Assembly: GCF_000149955.1 (NCBI RefSeq)
Contig: NC_030987.1
Coordinates: forward strand, 280,003-344,002
DNA length: 64,000 bases
From: Fusarium oxysporum f. sp. lycopersici 4287
Lineage: Eukaryota > Ascomycota > Sordariomycetes > Hypocreales > Nectriaceae
Reading direction: 5' to 3'
The notes under the pieces are model-generated. The model saw only the letters and a program-made list of their open reading frames with translations. It was not told the origin of the DNA and searched no databases. This document shows, piece after piece, positions 36,166 to 47,219 of this stretch; the first letter of the stretch is position 1, and every line of letters starts with the position of its first letter. Position numbers and translations under genes: made by a program.

Positions 36166-36840
36166 ATGCATTTCCTCCTCCTAGGCGCAACAGGCCGAAC
36201 AGGCAAATATGTCGTCTCCGAACTTCTTTCTCAAAACCACACCGCTGTAGCACTTGTACGTGACGCCAGCAAAGTTTCTTTTCAGCCTGGCCTCACTGTC
36301 GTCACCGGCTCACCGCTCTCCAAAGACGATATCCGCCGTGCTCTTACAGCTGCTCCAGGCTTGATACCGTCTGCGGCGATCATGACTCTCAACACGGTCC
36401 GAAAATCAGACAGTCCCTTCGCAGCTCAAGTTTCACCACCTCGCTTTCTGGCAGACTCGTGCGACAATGCATGTGAAGTTCTGAAAGATGCTGGCATCAA
36501 GCGCATTGTCGTCATGTCAACAGCAGGTGTTGGAGACTCGTGGAGTAAGCTTCCGTGGGTGAGCAGAGCGTTCATGGGATGGACTAACATCAAGTATGCT
36601 CTGGAGGATCACAATCTGCTGGATAAGGAAATTCGGTCGACGGAAATGGACTGGACTCTCGTGAGACCTGTGAGGCTAGAATTTGGGAAAGAGACGGACA
36701 AGGATGTTGAGACGCTGGGTAGTGCTGGTGAAGGAATGGGTATGTCTGATAGTGCCACGCCGAATAGCGTGGCAAGGTTCTTGGTCAAGGTCGCAGTTGA
36801 GGGATCATTCGTTAAGGAGGCTGTTGTTGTCCGGAACTGA
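36166..36840 (+). CDS. NAD(P)-binding NmrA/atypical SDR protein
   Basis: Start ATG 36166 is chosen because MHFLLLGATGRTGKYVVSEL places the glycine-rich motif GATGRTG at residues 7-13, as in atypical SDR and NmrA-like proteins. An upstream in-frame ATG at 36040 would add 42 residues of irregular composition. Later features are GIKRIVVMSTAGVGDSW and TEMDWTLVRPVRLE, the family's conserved second half. The protein has 224 residues and no intron. Members act as NAD(P)(H)-dependent oxidoreductases or redox-sensing regulatory proteins in the cytosol. The substrate is unknown. Confidence 0.85.
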   Translation: MHFLLLGATGRTGKYVVSELLSQNHTAVALVRDASKVSFQPGLTVVTGSPLSKDDIRRALTAAPGLIPSAAIMTLNTVRKSDSPFAAQVSPPRFLADSCDNACEVLKDAGIKRIVVMSTAGVGDSWSKLPWVSRAFMGWTNIKYALEDHNLLDKEIRSTEMDWTLVRPVRLEFGKETDKDVETLGSAGEGMGMSDSATPNSVARFLVKVAVEGSFVKEAVVVRN

Positions 36841-37045
36841 AGAGTATGACGAAGGTTTGGTCTGTCGCGATCGAGAGCAACCAAGGTTTAATACAAGATT
36901 CACAATAATAATGTCAAGCGAGAGTTATGTCACTGAGCGAATATCTCATACGCTGTCTTTATGTATCATGATCATGACCATTATATACAAAGTTATATAC
37001 AATTTCCCGTATCATCCAACTTCAGACACTCGAAAAACTCAACTC

Positions 37046-37872
37046 TCAGTACACCTTGGTAACAGGAGTCTTGATATAAGGCTTCAGGCTAGTCTTTCCA
37101 TTCAACTCCTCATCAATAGCCTGAACAAAAGCCTTGGCAATGAGGTCAGCAGCCTCGGGACTAGTATGAGTGTGATCCTTAGGATACAAAGAGTTAACCT
37201 TTGCATTACCCAGCTTCTGGTACATCTTTGTAACAGCAGCAAAGTGATCAACGTAAGTAACGCTAGGGCTGTTCAAAGCCTTGGCAGCGGTGGGAACATA
37301 TCCCACGAAGCGAGGAGCACCAGGCTCAAACGTTCCAGTCTCCCATTGGTTGTTGGGAGTCTGGGAGCTGAGAATCACAGTAGCGCCCTTGGCGACGAGG
37401 GCTTTGGCGGCTTGTGAGACGTAGAATACGAATGTGTACACCTTCTCGCCCGTCTTGTCAGAGATGCAGACTTCTGTGCCGGCGCCGGGACAGTCGGAAC
37501 GGTTGTTGTCGTTCTTTTCGGGGGAACCGCCGTCGTTGTGGCCGAATTCAATGACGACGATGTCGCCTTTCTTGACGAGGTTCACGATCTCGGTGAAGCG
37601 GCCCTCGTTGGTGTAGGAGCGGGCTGAGCGGCCGCCGATGGCTTTGTTGACGGCTGTGACCGTGAGATATTTGCCGATGTAGTTACCCCAGCCGTCGGTT
37701 ACACCGTCGTTGGCTCCATTCTTTGCCATGGTGGAGTCGCCTTTTCATCTGATCAGCGTCTATTCCGAGGCCGTCGCTTGTTAATCCACTTACCAGCAAA
37801 GTACACTGTCTGACCAGACACGACCTGGAAAGCTCCAGCGGCGAGCGCCGCAAGCGAAAGAGACAGCTTCAT
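37046..37872 (-). CDS. Rhamnogalacturonan acetylesterase, CE12 family
   Basis: Exon 1 (37794-37872) encodes the signal peptide MKLSLSLAALAAGAFQVVSG and TVYFAG. A 53-bp intron (37741-37793) splits the GDS motif, restored as AGDSTMAKNG. Other SGNH/GDSL blocks are AIGGRSARSYTNEGRF (block II Gly), IEFGHNDGG (block III, Asn) and KDHTHTSPEAA (block V, Asp-x-x-His). Ser, Asp and His form the catalytic triad. The mature enzyme of about 240 residues matches Aspergillus RGAE-type proteins. It removes acetyl groups from rhamnogalacturonan I in the plant wall, allowing lyases and hydrolases to act. Total length 257 residues. It diverges from the cellobiose dehydrogenase gene 2.2 kb away. Confidence 0.92.
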
Positions 37873-40031
37873 GATGACTTGAGTTTCAGATAAAACACGC
37901 TGATGAGAGGATGATGAAACCCAAGAAGTGCCCAGAGCCGTATATATCTACTTCAAGCCATGGAATTGCATCAATTAAACCCCCAAACTGACAATCCAGC
38001 TGATCATTCGTTTTACAAAACAAGGTTCGCGATCTAGACTCCGCGTTTGCCTATTCTGGCGGCTCTCCGTCTGTGCCAAGCCTGATGAAACAGGGATATG
38101 AAGCCTTTTCCCACCATTCAGAAAACATATCGACCCCAGACAGCCGCCAGGATTGGGCCGGCACTTGTAATGCAGGTCGAGTAAGCCGATTGATGGAATC
38201 GAGGTATCAAAGTTCCGCTATTGGAAAAGATGCCATTTTGTTTGGGATTGATGCCACGAGGAGCGGTGCACTCGGTGATCTCGGCATTGTTTCAGCGATT
38301 TTTAGTGTCAAAGTTTAAAATCATTTGTTGAGGTACGGAAAGGTAGGGGAAGGTGTCTCGGGGGAATGGGGACCGAACGCGGGGATAGTGGCATATCATT
38401 TCCTTTTTGATCATAAGGACATTGGGGGAGATTTAAGCTTGGAAGGTGACAGTACGATGCTAATTGGGACCTCGGCTTTCGAGTAAGGCTGGAAAGTGTC
38501 ATGGAAAAGGCAGGACACTTTAGGTTCCTGGTAAAGCGGTGAGATGAACCGGACAGAAGGAAGTTGTGTTGAATGGCGACGTCATGGTCTCCTTGCACAT
38601 CGTTGGGTTAATACCTAGCTTATTGATTTTGCACTCATATGGACATTGATGGGTATTGAGGTTTCGCAGACTTCAACAAAGATGGACTACGAACTTGTGA
38701 TAGCTGGGACACGAGAGACAATACCCTTGACAAATTTGTGGAAGTCTGAGCGGTGAACCGGACTGAGAGATCTCAAGCTTTTTTAAACAAAATAATGAAA
38801 AAGAATCCGTTTCTAACATATATGATGTAAATAAGCAGCGAGAAAGCTGAAAAAGAATTGCTGGGTTCCACTGTAAAATGGTATGGCTCTTTATACCATT
38901 TTGCCAGTACGAGCTCACCCTAGAGTCGTTCACTTTCTTCAACAGTCTGCTATCGATAAGGAATCATGACAACCGCGTCATACCTTCCTTATCGTCATGA
39001 TCCCGGTGATAAGTGATAAGAAGGCAACGATCGACAATGGTTTCAGGTACCGCGAGCAGCCCACTGTACCGTCAGATTTGTCCGAGCTCGTTATCAACGG
39101 GGCCGTCATGATCAGGAGATAGCTTCCGGTTCTAGAAAGCTTGTTTTCGTCTACACTCGACCCACGTCGCTAATGGTGATGGAGGCTCCATGGGGACACC
39201 GAATCTATCCTTCAAATTGATTACACAGGATAGAGGACAGCATTTACTATTGGAAGGCATTCGAGAGAGACAAAGACGAGACTTGCAAGATAGAGTTTTG
39301 CTTTAAATGAGATGCTAAATATGAGAAGGTGCCGCAGTTCTGGTTCAATAAGAGCTGACAAGATCCGAAAACTGGTTCATCATCCCCGTTCGCCAGCTTC
39401 CATCACAATCAATCCCAAACACGCTCACCAATCCCATCCAATAAAATCCCTACCATTTCAATCATCACAAGCATGAAAGAGCCTCTTCCGCCCAGACCCC
39501 TTAATAAACCTCCATGAAACGAAACGAGCACTTTTCGCAAAGATTAAATACCCCGCCAATAGCAGCCTCGATATTTGAAACAAACCCACCGACCGCGATC
39601 CTTTTCCGTTGGCGCGCTTGGTTTTACAGGGATTGTCTAGATCCACGGAAGGAATGAACGTTGATGGATAACTTCACTCGCAGGTTTTGTAACACAAAGG
39701 GTCTGAGGTGCCAGTACCCTTGTAGATGTTCCTTGCTTTTGGAGGGAATTTTCCCGGTTGGTGTACGTATGTTCCTGTTTATCGGACATTAAGGCGTATT
39801 GCATTGGATCCGCTGATCAACGGGATGTAAAAGATATATAGTATCACAATGTTCGCTGTGAAGTGATTGTGTTCAAGCTACGCTCTTTGTCGCTGCCTTT
39901 CTTTCTTTCCCACCGCCAGTACGGTGTTTTCTCTTTCCTACCGCTCGCGGTACATTCCATTCTTTCAACTAGACCCTGGTGGTCTATCCTCACTCTCTTG
40001 ATTCTTTAAACACATCCATTCATTCTTCACC
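37873..40031. other. Divergent intergenic region between CE12 and cellobiose dehydrogenase
   Basis: 2.16 kb with both promoters. No ORF is supported. Next to the dehydrogenase are a pyrimidine-rich tract (39890-39910) and two inverted CCG/CGG elements, listed separately. Confidence 0.6.
39911..39952. promoter_or_regulatory. Two CCG/CGG inverted elements upstream of cellobiose dehydrogenase
   Basis: CACCG-N6-CGGTG spans 39911-39926. TACCGC-TC-GCGGTA (CCG-N4-CGG) spans 39939-39952, about 80 bp upstream of the ATG at 40032. Inverted CCG...CGG pairs with short spacers are recognised by Zn2Cys6 dimers. The symmetry is read directly; the role is inferred. Confidence 0.45.
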
Positions 40032-42437
40032 ATGCGCTTCACACTCTCCAGCATGGCAGGCCTTCTGGGTCTCGCCTCCGCCCAAGGTCTTCGATCCTCC
40101 GCCTACACCGATCCCAAGACGGGCATCGACTTCCAGCGCTTCGTCGACGATGGCTACAGTCTTGGTATCGCTGTCCCTGAGACTCTGGGTAAAGATCTCA
40201 TTGCTCAGATGGTGTTTCCTCGTGAGAAGGAGGGTTGGGGTGGTATTTCGTTCAGAGGCGGTATGGTTGGTGGTCTGCTCTTCGTCGCGTGGCCAAATGG
40301 CGATGATATCGTTACGAGCTTTCGTATGGCGAACTCGTACGCTAACCCTGATGTTTACACCAACACTACCGTCAAGGCTACTCCCATTCCTGATGGTACC
40401 TTTATCAACAGCACTCACGTCTCGTATACTTTCCTCTGTGAGGGTTGTGTTGTTGAGAAGACTACTTCGTTGACTGGCGAGTCTCCTGTTGTTGGATATG
40501 CCTGGTCGTCTATTGATGTCGATACCCCCTCTGATCCCGAGAGCGCTCTGAGCTACCACGGTGCTGGTTTTGGACAGTTCGGTCTTGATATCAAGAAGGC
40601 TGCTTCTGCCAAGTTTGCTACCTGGGCTGATATGGCGAAGGAGACTACTCCTGCTCCTGGAACTGGCACACCCGGCGTCCCTGGAAACTCCACCACTCTG
40701 CCTCCCACTACTTCTAACGTCACCTACGATGTTATTGTCGTTGGTGGTGGCCCCGCTGGTATCATCGCCGCCGAACGTCTCGCCGAGTCTGGTGCTAGTG
40801 TTCTTCTCATCGAGCGCGGCCCCGCTAACACCGTCGCTCTCGGTAACGCTGCCCAGGCCCTCCCATGGAACAACACCCTCACTCCCTACGACATCCCCGC
40901 TCTCGGCAGCAGCATGACCAGCATGTCTGGTACCAAGTTCTGCAGTGACACCGCTTCCACCGCTGGCTGTCTCCTCGGCGGATCCAGCTCCATCAACGGC
41001 CTCAACTTCATCCATCCTCCTGAGCGTGATTTCCAGCGCTGGCCTAAGGGCTGGAGCTGGTCTGACCTCTCCAAGGCCGCTGATCGTCTTTACGAGCGCA
41101 ACCCTGGTAGTACTTCTCCCTCCGACGATGGAAAGTACTACGATGATCGTACCTACACTATCCTCTCTGGATACTTGAGCGCCAAGGGCTGGAAGGAGGT
41201 TGACTCTATTGAGGAGCCAAACGAGAAGCACCTTGTGTACTCTCGTCCTTCGTGGTCTATCAAGAATAACATGCGTGCTGGTCCTGCTCGCACTTACATG
41301 CCCTTCGCCAAGAACCTTCCCAACTTTACTCTCAAGCTTGAGACAAAGGTCATCCAGCCCATTCGATCCGGCAGCAAGATCACTGGTGTTCTTACCCAAG
41401 GTGCCAATGGAAGCAAGCAGATCATCAATGTCAAGGCCGGTGGTAAGGTCGTCCTCGCTGCTGGTGCCATGTCGACTCCTCGTCTTCTCTGGAACGCTGG
41501 TATCGGCAAGTCTGATGCTCTCGCTATCGTCAAGCAGGGTGCTTCCAAGACTGGTGTAACTCTCCCCGCTGCTTCAGACTTCATTGACCTCCCTGTTGGT
41601 CATCATCTCCAGGACCACGCTCAGGTTATGCTTCAGTTCAAGACGAAGAGCAACTTCACCGCTTACAAGTTCAACAACATCGCTACTGAGCCTGTCAAGT
41701 CTGACTTGGAGCTTTACTACCAGGGCTCTGGCCCCATCACCCAGGCTGCTCAGCGCATGCACCTCTGGACTTCTGCCAAGGGCGCCGATGGTCGCGTTCG
41801 TTACCTTCAGGGTACCGCTAGTGCTATGGCCGACGGCATCATCACTGTCCGCACATTCTTGACACACGGCACCAGCACTGTCGGCGAGCTTGGTATCACC
41901 GCTGGTGGAAACACCGTCCTCAACACCAAGCCCTGGTTGATCGACCAGGAGGATCGCAAGGCCATGGCTGACTTTGTTCAGTACTGGCTTGACCTCACCA
42001 GCGGTAGCAACTCTACCCTTTCCTACATCACCCCCGGTGCTACCGTCGATGACATCCTGGCTACCAAGATGATCAGCGGCGATCACTGGATGGGCAGCGC
42101 CAAGATGGGCGTTGACGACGGTCGAAAGGCCAACGGTAGCGCTGTCGTTGATCTCAACACCAAGGTCTACGGCACCGATAACCTCTTCGTCGTCGATGCT
42201 TCCATGCACCCTGATCTTCCCACCGGTAACACTCAGGCCATCATCATGGTCGCCGCTGAGCACGCTGCCGAGAAGATTGCCGCTCTCAAGGTCGGCGGTA
42301 GCAACTCTACTGTCCCTGAGCCTATCAGCTCTGCTCCCACCCCCGTTCCTACTCCTGGATCAAAGTGCAAGCGAGGTCTTCATCGTCGTCGCGCTGCTCG
42401 TGTTCCCATGGACTTTCGACGCCGGTCGCTTTACTAA
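40032..42437 (+). CDS. Cellobiose dehydrogenase (AA8-AA3_1)
   Basis: A single uninterrupted frame of 801 residues. Residues 1-18 are a signal peptide. The AA8 cytochrome domain (about 19-205) shows the expected heme ligands Met78 (RGGMVGG) and His176 (SYHGAGF). A Pro/Thr/Gly-rich linker (about 206-229) leads to the AA3_1 flavodehydrogenase, with FAD motif VIVVGGGPAGIIAAERL at about 234, LLGGSSSINGLNF, and the catalytic pair His685 (GDHWMGSAKMG) and Asn733 (PTGNTQ). There is no CBM1; instead the protein ends in a Pro-rich stretch and an Arg-rich tail (CKRGLHRRRAARVP). The secreted enzyme oxidises cellobiose to the lactone and passes electrons through heme to lytic polysaccharide monooxygenases. 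The domain order without CBM fits the class III-like group. Confidence 0.96.
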   Translation: MRFTLSSMAGLLGLASAQGLRSSAYTDPKTGIDFQRFVDDGYSLGIAVPETLGKDLIAQMVFPREKEGWGGISFRGGMVGGLLFVAWPNGDDIVTSFRMANSYANPDVYTNTTVKATPIPDGTFINSTHVSYTFLCEGCVVEKTTSLTGESPVVGYAWSSIDVDTPSDPESALSYHGAGFGQFGLDIKKAASAKFATWADMAKETTPAPGTGTPGVPGNSTTLPPTTSNVTYDVIVVGGGPAGIIAAERLAESGASVLLIERGPANTVALGNAAQALPWNNTLTPYDIPALGSSMTSMSGTKFCSDTASTAGCLLGGSSSINGLNFIHPPERDFQRWPKGWSWSDLSKAADRLYERNPGSTSPSDDGKYYDDRTYTILSGYLSAKGWKEVDSIEEPNEKHLVYSRPSWSIKNNMRAGPARTYMPFAKNLPNFTLKLETKVIQPIRSGSKITGVLTQGANGSKQIINVKAGGKVVLAAGAMSTPRLLWNAGIGKSDALAIVKQGASKTGVTLPAASDFIDLPVGHHLQDHAQVMLQFKTKSNFTAYKFNNIATEPVKSDLELYYQGSGPITQAAQRMHLWTSAKGADGRVRYLQGTASAMADGIITVRTFLTHGTSTVGELGITAGGNTVLNTKPWLIDQEDRKAMADFVQYWLDLTSGSNSTLSYITPGATVDDILATKMISGDHWMGSAKMGVDDGRKANGSAVVDLNTKVYGTDNLFVVDASMHPDLPTGNTQAIIMVAAEHAAEKIAALKVGGSNSTVPEPISSAPTPVPTPGSKCKRGLHRRRAARVPMDFRRRSLY

Positions 42438-42870
42438 GCGAGCTAAGCTGGTGGAAAGGGATCAAATTCAGTGAACATATTTCTTGTGTATATAGAAGTT
42501 AAGGCAGTTGTGAATATATGAGTGCTTCACATAAACATTATCGTGTTGTCGCGTGTGAAGTTAAAATAGAAACAATAAATTGCCAATAATGGCGCTCCCT
42601 GTCAGCATTTAACACCCCCCGGTAATCCTTCCACTTTATGAACTTCTATTGGACAGTCTTACCTCGGCTTCGTGTTCGCGTTCGTCATAAGCTCGGGATC
42701 GGGCAGATAAACTATCCGATTTCCTCTGGTAATCAAACAAACTCCTCGTTCACCAGAACCACCGAATTTTCTCCAAATTCCACTCGGAACGAGTGCGAGA
42801 TCCCACTTCTTCCAGAATCAACGTTTCACTGTTCCTTTACTGCCTTGTGCGTTTCAAGGTCGTCTTTTCA
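42438..42870. other. Intergenic region
   Basis: Contains the 3' end of cellobiose dehydrogenase and the promoter of the next gene. No ORF is supported. Confidence 0.55.
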
Positions 42871-44147
42871 ATGGACGGGGAAACGGATCAGGTCAAATCC
42901 ACTCGCGTGGGGTACAAAAAGTCCCGAAATGGATGCATACGTTGCAAGAAGCGGCGAGTCAAGGTATGCGATTAGAGTCGGCTGTCATGACTAGTGACAC
43001 CTGTCTAACTGAGTAATAGTGTGACGAAGAGGTCCCTTGCTCTGCGTGTGTTAGACATAGAGTTCGGTGTAGCTTGGAGCTTGTCAAATCGGATGACTAC
43101 CAAGAACAAAAACCTCTAACCAATCGCTCTCTCCAAACACCCAGCCGCAGCCTCCCAGCTGGCAGTCCAGCATCTCTATTATCCGGCTCTTTATTCTCAA
43201 GTCCTCTTGATGAACCTGACTGCTGGGTTTCCACCGCCGAGCTCATGCTTCACTACACTACCGTCACGTACAAAACCATGGTCTTCAACGACAGAACGAT
43301 CCCGACCTTTCAGCAATCAGTACCCCAAGTCGCTTTAGGATATCCTTGGTTTCTTCGACAAATATTGGCTTTCTCAGGCTATCACCTCGCTCACCTCCAC
43401 CCAGAAAAGAGACAATTCTACCTCCTACAAGCATCAAAACATCAGAATGCTTCTCTACGTGGACTCAGAGAAGCATTATCCGAACCAGTCACCTCATCGA
43501 ACTGCCACGCTCTATACGCCAGCACCACGTTTATAGTAGTCAACAAATTCGCGGCATTTCCAAACTGCGACGACTTTCGAAGTCATGGGTGCTCCCAACC
43601 TGTTCAGAGTCTGATGGAGATCTTTTCTCTCGTCAACGGCATGGAGGCCGTTCTTCATTCACCAGGAGCCGCGGATCTCAGAAACGGTCCTCTGAAAGAG
43701 CTTTTCTGCGAGACTCCGCATCAGCATGTCAATAGCTACCTTCTTCGCGGTCTTCATGCAAGATTGCCCGAGCTTGCACGGCGGATATCGTCAGACTCGA
43801 TGGAAGATCAGTCCAGAGCTGTGCTGACTTCCGCCGTCGTATCCATCACTGGTTGCGTCAATGACGCGTTTTCAAATTTGTACAAAGTATCACCGCCAGA
43901 GCTGAGGGTCATCTTCTCGTGGCCCATGTCTGTGTCTCGAGATTTCTTGGATCTGGCTGTGTCGGGGCACCCGTTGGCTCTTGTCATTCTGGCGTACTAT
44001 GATATTCTACTGTACTGGGGCGAAACGGAGTATTGGTTCTTTGAGAACTGGGCAGAAACTTTGATCTCTGCCATCGTGGAAAAGGTCAAAGGTTCACCGT
44101 GGGAGGATCTTCTCAATTGGCCGGTTGAAGTCATTTTACACCATTAG
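42871..44147 (+). CDS. Zn2Cys6 transcription factor
   Basis: Exon 1 (42871-42963) encodes MDGETDQVKSTRVGYKKSRN and half the zinc cluster, and a 56-bp intron (42964-43019) splits it. Joined, it reads GCIRCKKRRVKCDEEVPCSA-CVRHRVRC, C-x2-C-x6-C-x5-C-x2-C-x6-C, close to the N-terminus. The following regulatory domain resembles sterol-uptake-type (Upc2-like) fungal regulators: DEPDCWVSTAELMLHYTT, VALGYPWFLRQILAFSGYHL and LHPEKRQFYLLQASKHQNAS. Total 406 residues. It lies 434 bp downstream of cellobiose dehydrogenase in the same orientation. Control of that gene is possible but unproven. Confidence 0.9.
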
Positions 44148-44362
44148 TTGATTGCATGAGCACCAAGCCGTGTGGGAAAAAATGAGGTCTCATAATAATG
44201 CCGGAAACTCCTTGAAGCTCAAGTGTTTTCATACAATCGTGAAGCAAATATTTGAACATTACCCGTCCTGCTAATCTTGAAATATTTATGGCAGGTTCTG
44301 CATGCAGCTTACCTTTCAGCTGCCGCGACGACCCATGTCTGGGCTGTCTTAGTTGCCAATAC
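44148..44362. other. Convergent spacer
   Basis: Short spacer between two convergent stop codons; nothing else is seen. Confidence 0.6.
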
Positions 44363-46326
44363 CTACAACGTCAACCGAATGTAAGGAATCTGAAGCTTCG
44401 GGTAATATGCAGTTGCGCCGTCAACCATACACTTGAAATACCCCGTGAACGAAAAGGTCTTAGTGAACCCCGACTTATTGAAGGTCTTGGTGACTTGCTT
44501 CGAGCACGGCATGGCCATCTTCGGAATCTTGGTCCATCGCTGGTAGCCAATGGCACTCGGCTCCATGACAACGCCAGACTTGCCAGGACCAAACGATGAC
44601 TTGGCGATTTGGTCATCGTACCGCTCAAAAGCTTGCTTCATAGCAGAAAGATGTTCATAAATATCCCTCTTCATGACAGTCTTCATCATGATTATCTGCT
44701 GCAGCAAGTCGTCGTTTTCGGGACGTTCCTTGATGTTGAGTTCTTTTTCTATAGCGTCGGAACTTGAATCGCTCACATTCACCAATGATTTGAATGTTGA
44801 GGTAACAAAATCTCGGTTTTCGGCCGAATAGCCCGCGTAAAAGTCAACTATCCACCCTATTTTCCTTTGAAGGAGGAATGTGCGGTCAACGGTGGGTACG
44901 AACTTGAAAAGATCTTGAACAGTTTGAATTTCGCCTCCTCTGAACAAATCAGCACTTTCAGACTCCTCTGGGAGTTCTTCGGCGGTTTTGTTAGCATTCT
45001 GTGCCTCCTTGATGTATGTTGTAAGTAGGTTCTTCGATGTTTCCGGAACACTCATGTAATAAATAAGCTGAGTGTTATTCACTATATCGCCTACTGTAAG
45101 ATACTGTTAGTTGCTGTGAGTGCTAAGTGAACTCTCGTAAGCCTACCTTGCTTGAAAAAGGAGGACACAGCAGGTCCATCACAGCTGCCGAGCTCAACAC
45201 AAGAGGTTTGGGTGGCATATGCAAATCTGGATTTGAAGCCGAGGAAAGGCGACCCGAGCTTTTGAGACGCCAGATTAAAGTCGTTGGAGATAAGCAGTAG
45301 GTTTTGGAGAAAGGGAACCCACGGAACGAAGAGCCCCTTTCGGAACTGCCGGGCAATCTCGGCCATGTATGGGGTGAAAAGATTTTGAATGGTCTCTTGA
45401 ATCTGCATGCCGGTACAAGAGGACCCTGGCTTACAGGATTTGCTTATAGCCATAAGCTTAGAATAGCTGTCTTCGTTGATCTGAAAGCCTGTTAGAGCGA
45501 TGGAATAACGGGGAAGCTGATGTAAACTGAACATACCTCAGGCCCCTCGATGATAAGCACTTTCTGCTTTGCCTTGGACTGGAGTGTCTTTTTGACTTTG
45601 TCCCGGTCATCAGCTGTCTGGAAGCCCGACTCATTCATACACTACCAGCAAATGCTGATTAATAAATATCCAGATATTGAACTTAGGAGAGCTTACTTTT
45701 TGGACCTCCACAACTTGGTCAACATCCTTTGAATCTGCGGGCGACAAAACTCCCCTCTCGAACGACTTGAAGCCTGATGTTGCACTTAATTTACCAATAC
45801 GGGGAAAACATTGGCAGATTGCGTCGGAGGCCTGAATGAAGTTGTCGCCTTGGGGCTCACCCAAGATCTTTCGCACAGTATCGCAGAGGTTGACCTTTTT
45901 GGTGAGAACTTCCAAGCCTGTAATGACTTGCTTGGTCGTATCAATCCATCCTCCTCAGCGTCAGTGGGTATGTCTACTGGTTAGGGGAAGAACCCTACCT
46001 GGAACACATCTCCATGCATCACACATGAGCTTCGGCTTTGTTGGAGTAGGACAAGGCTTCTTGTATTTCTCCTTGGACTTGCATTCGTCGTACTAAAGCC
46101 AGACAATCAGCGAGCCCTTGGCTGTTAAGATGGTCGAGATGGGTACCTTTTTATCAGGGACTGTCTTCATGGTAACATTGACACCATAAGGCACAGAAAA
46201 CTCGAACTTGCAGGTTGACAAGTTCTTCAAGCCTGCGCATGTCTGTTGGAGAGTATTTTGTGCAGGTGCTGCCTCTGCGAGAAGGAACCATGGAAGTAGC
46301 TGAGGAAGAAAACTTTGTAATCTCAT
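44363..46326 (-). CDS. Six-exon secreted protein of unknown function
   Basis: Exons 46147-46326, 45999-46092, 45697-45953, 45537-45641, 45147-45480 and 44363-45093 join in frame to 566 residues. Introns are 45-56 bp with good donors. It begins MRLQSFLPQLLPWFLLAEAAPA, a signal peptide. The N-terminal third has cysteines in segments such as CAGLKNLSTCKFEF, DECKSKEKYKKPCP and MCDAWRC. The middle contains ASDAICQCFPRIG and SKSCKPGSSC. The C-terminal half is mostly helical, ending in MPCSKQVTKTFNKSGFTKTF-SFTGYFKCMVDG. No membrane helix follows the signal peptide and no GPI signal is evident. I do not recognise the family. Extracellular location is inferred from the signal peptide and cysteines. 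Confidence 0.75.
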
Positions 46327-47219
46327 CTTATCTGCTAGTGTAGTGTTGTGAATGTTATGAATGCTGTTGCGGCACAAAAGTGAGTGACTTAGGAAGAATA
46401 TACTTTATTTATCTAGAATGCTGGACTTTTGGTAGCGTATTTTGTTCACCAACATCTCTGAAACTATTTGCTTTGCATATCTGAAATATCGGGTTTGGCG
46501 TTAGCTGACAAGCCTTAAAATTGCTAAAGAGGACTTGGAAACACTAGGCGTTATGCTTGCGTTAGTAATAAGGTCTGGATTCTAAGGAGAAAATACTCGG
46601 AGAACTTATACCACCACAGAGAACTTAGCTCCTGCGCCACATTCTTCCAAAAGCGTTCACATCATACCATTATACTAAACGCTTGCAGAAATGTGGCTGT
46701 ATAAGCTTAAACGAGGTTGGCTGGAATTTGCTAGTAGGCGCTGAACATATACTGGTGGTATGCACCGAAACTAACTCGACCTTGTGCATTGACCTAGGCT
46801 TGATATCTCACCTAATAGGAAAATATAAGAGCTTTCGTTAGATATCGTATTCGTATGGCTTTAGTAGCTACGTTCTCTCTATATTTTCTTCTGGCTCAAC
46901 TTCAGTCGCTTTGCGGTTCGTCTATCGTGTGTGTCGAATTCTTCTCATACCACGTAATAATACAGCGCCAAGATGCAATATCTTGTGCTTCTCACTTCTG
47001 GGATCTCTACTAAAGTTAACCTAAATCCTTCAATTTTGAAACATAACACCAACTAAGAAGATGATGTACAGCGTAACATCAATTAACTATCATGAGCGAG
47101 CGGCGAAATTAATACAGTCAAGAATTATTTAAATTAGAAAGTTGGATATAATACAACTTTTCTTTTATACATAAGTTGAAGAGAAGTGTAGATTTGATAC
47201 TAGCTAGAGGCGACAGAAA
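46327..47219. other. Intergenic region, partly AT-rich
   Basis: No supported ORF. Bases 46500-47210 have TA-rich patches reminiscent of mutated repeats, without recognisable ends. Confidence 0.5.

Noticed and set aside
40020..41399. 459-codon ORF antisense to cellobiose dehydrogenase
   Set aside because: It mirrors the strong codon bias of the sense gene and has no family features.
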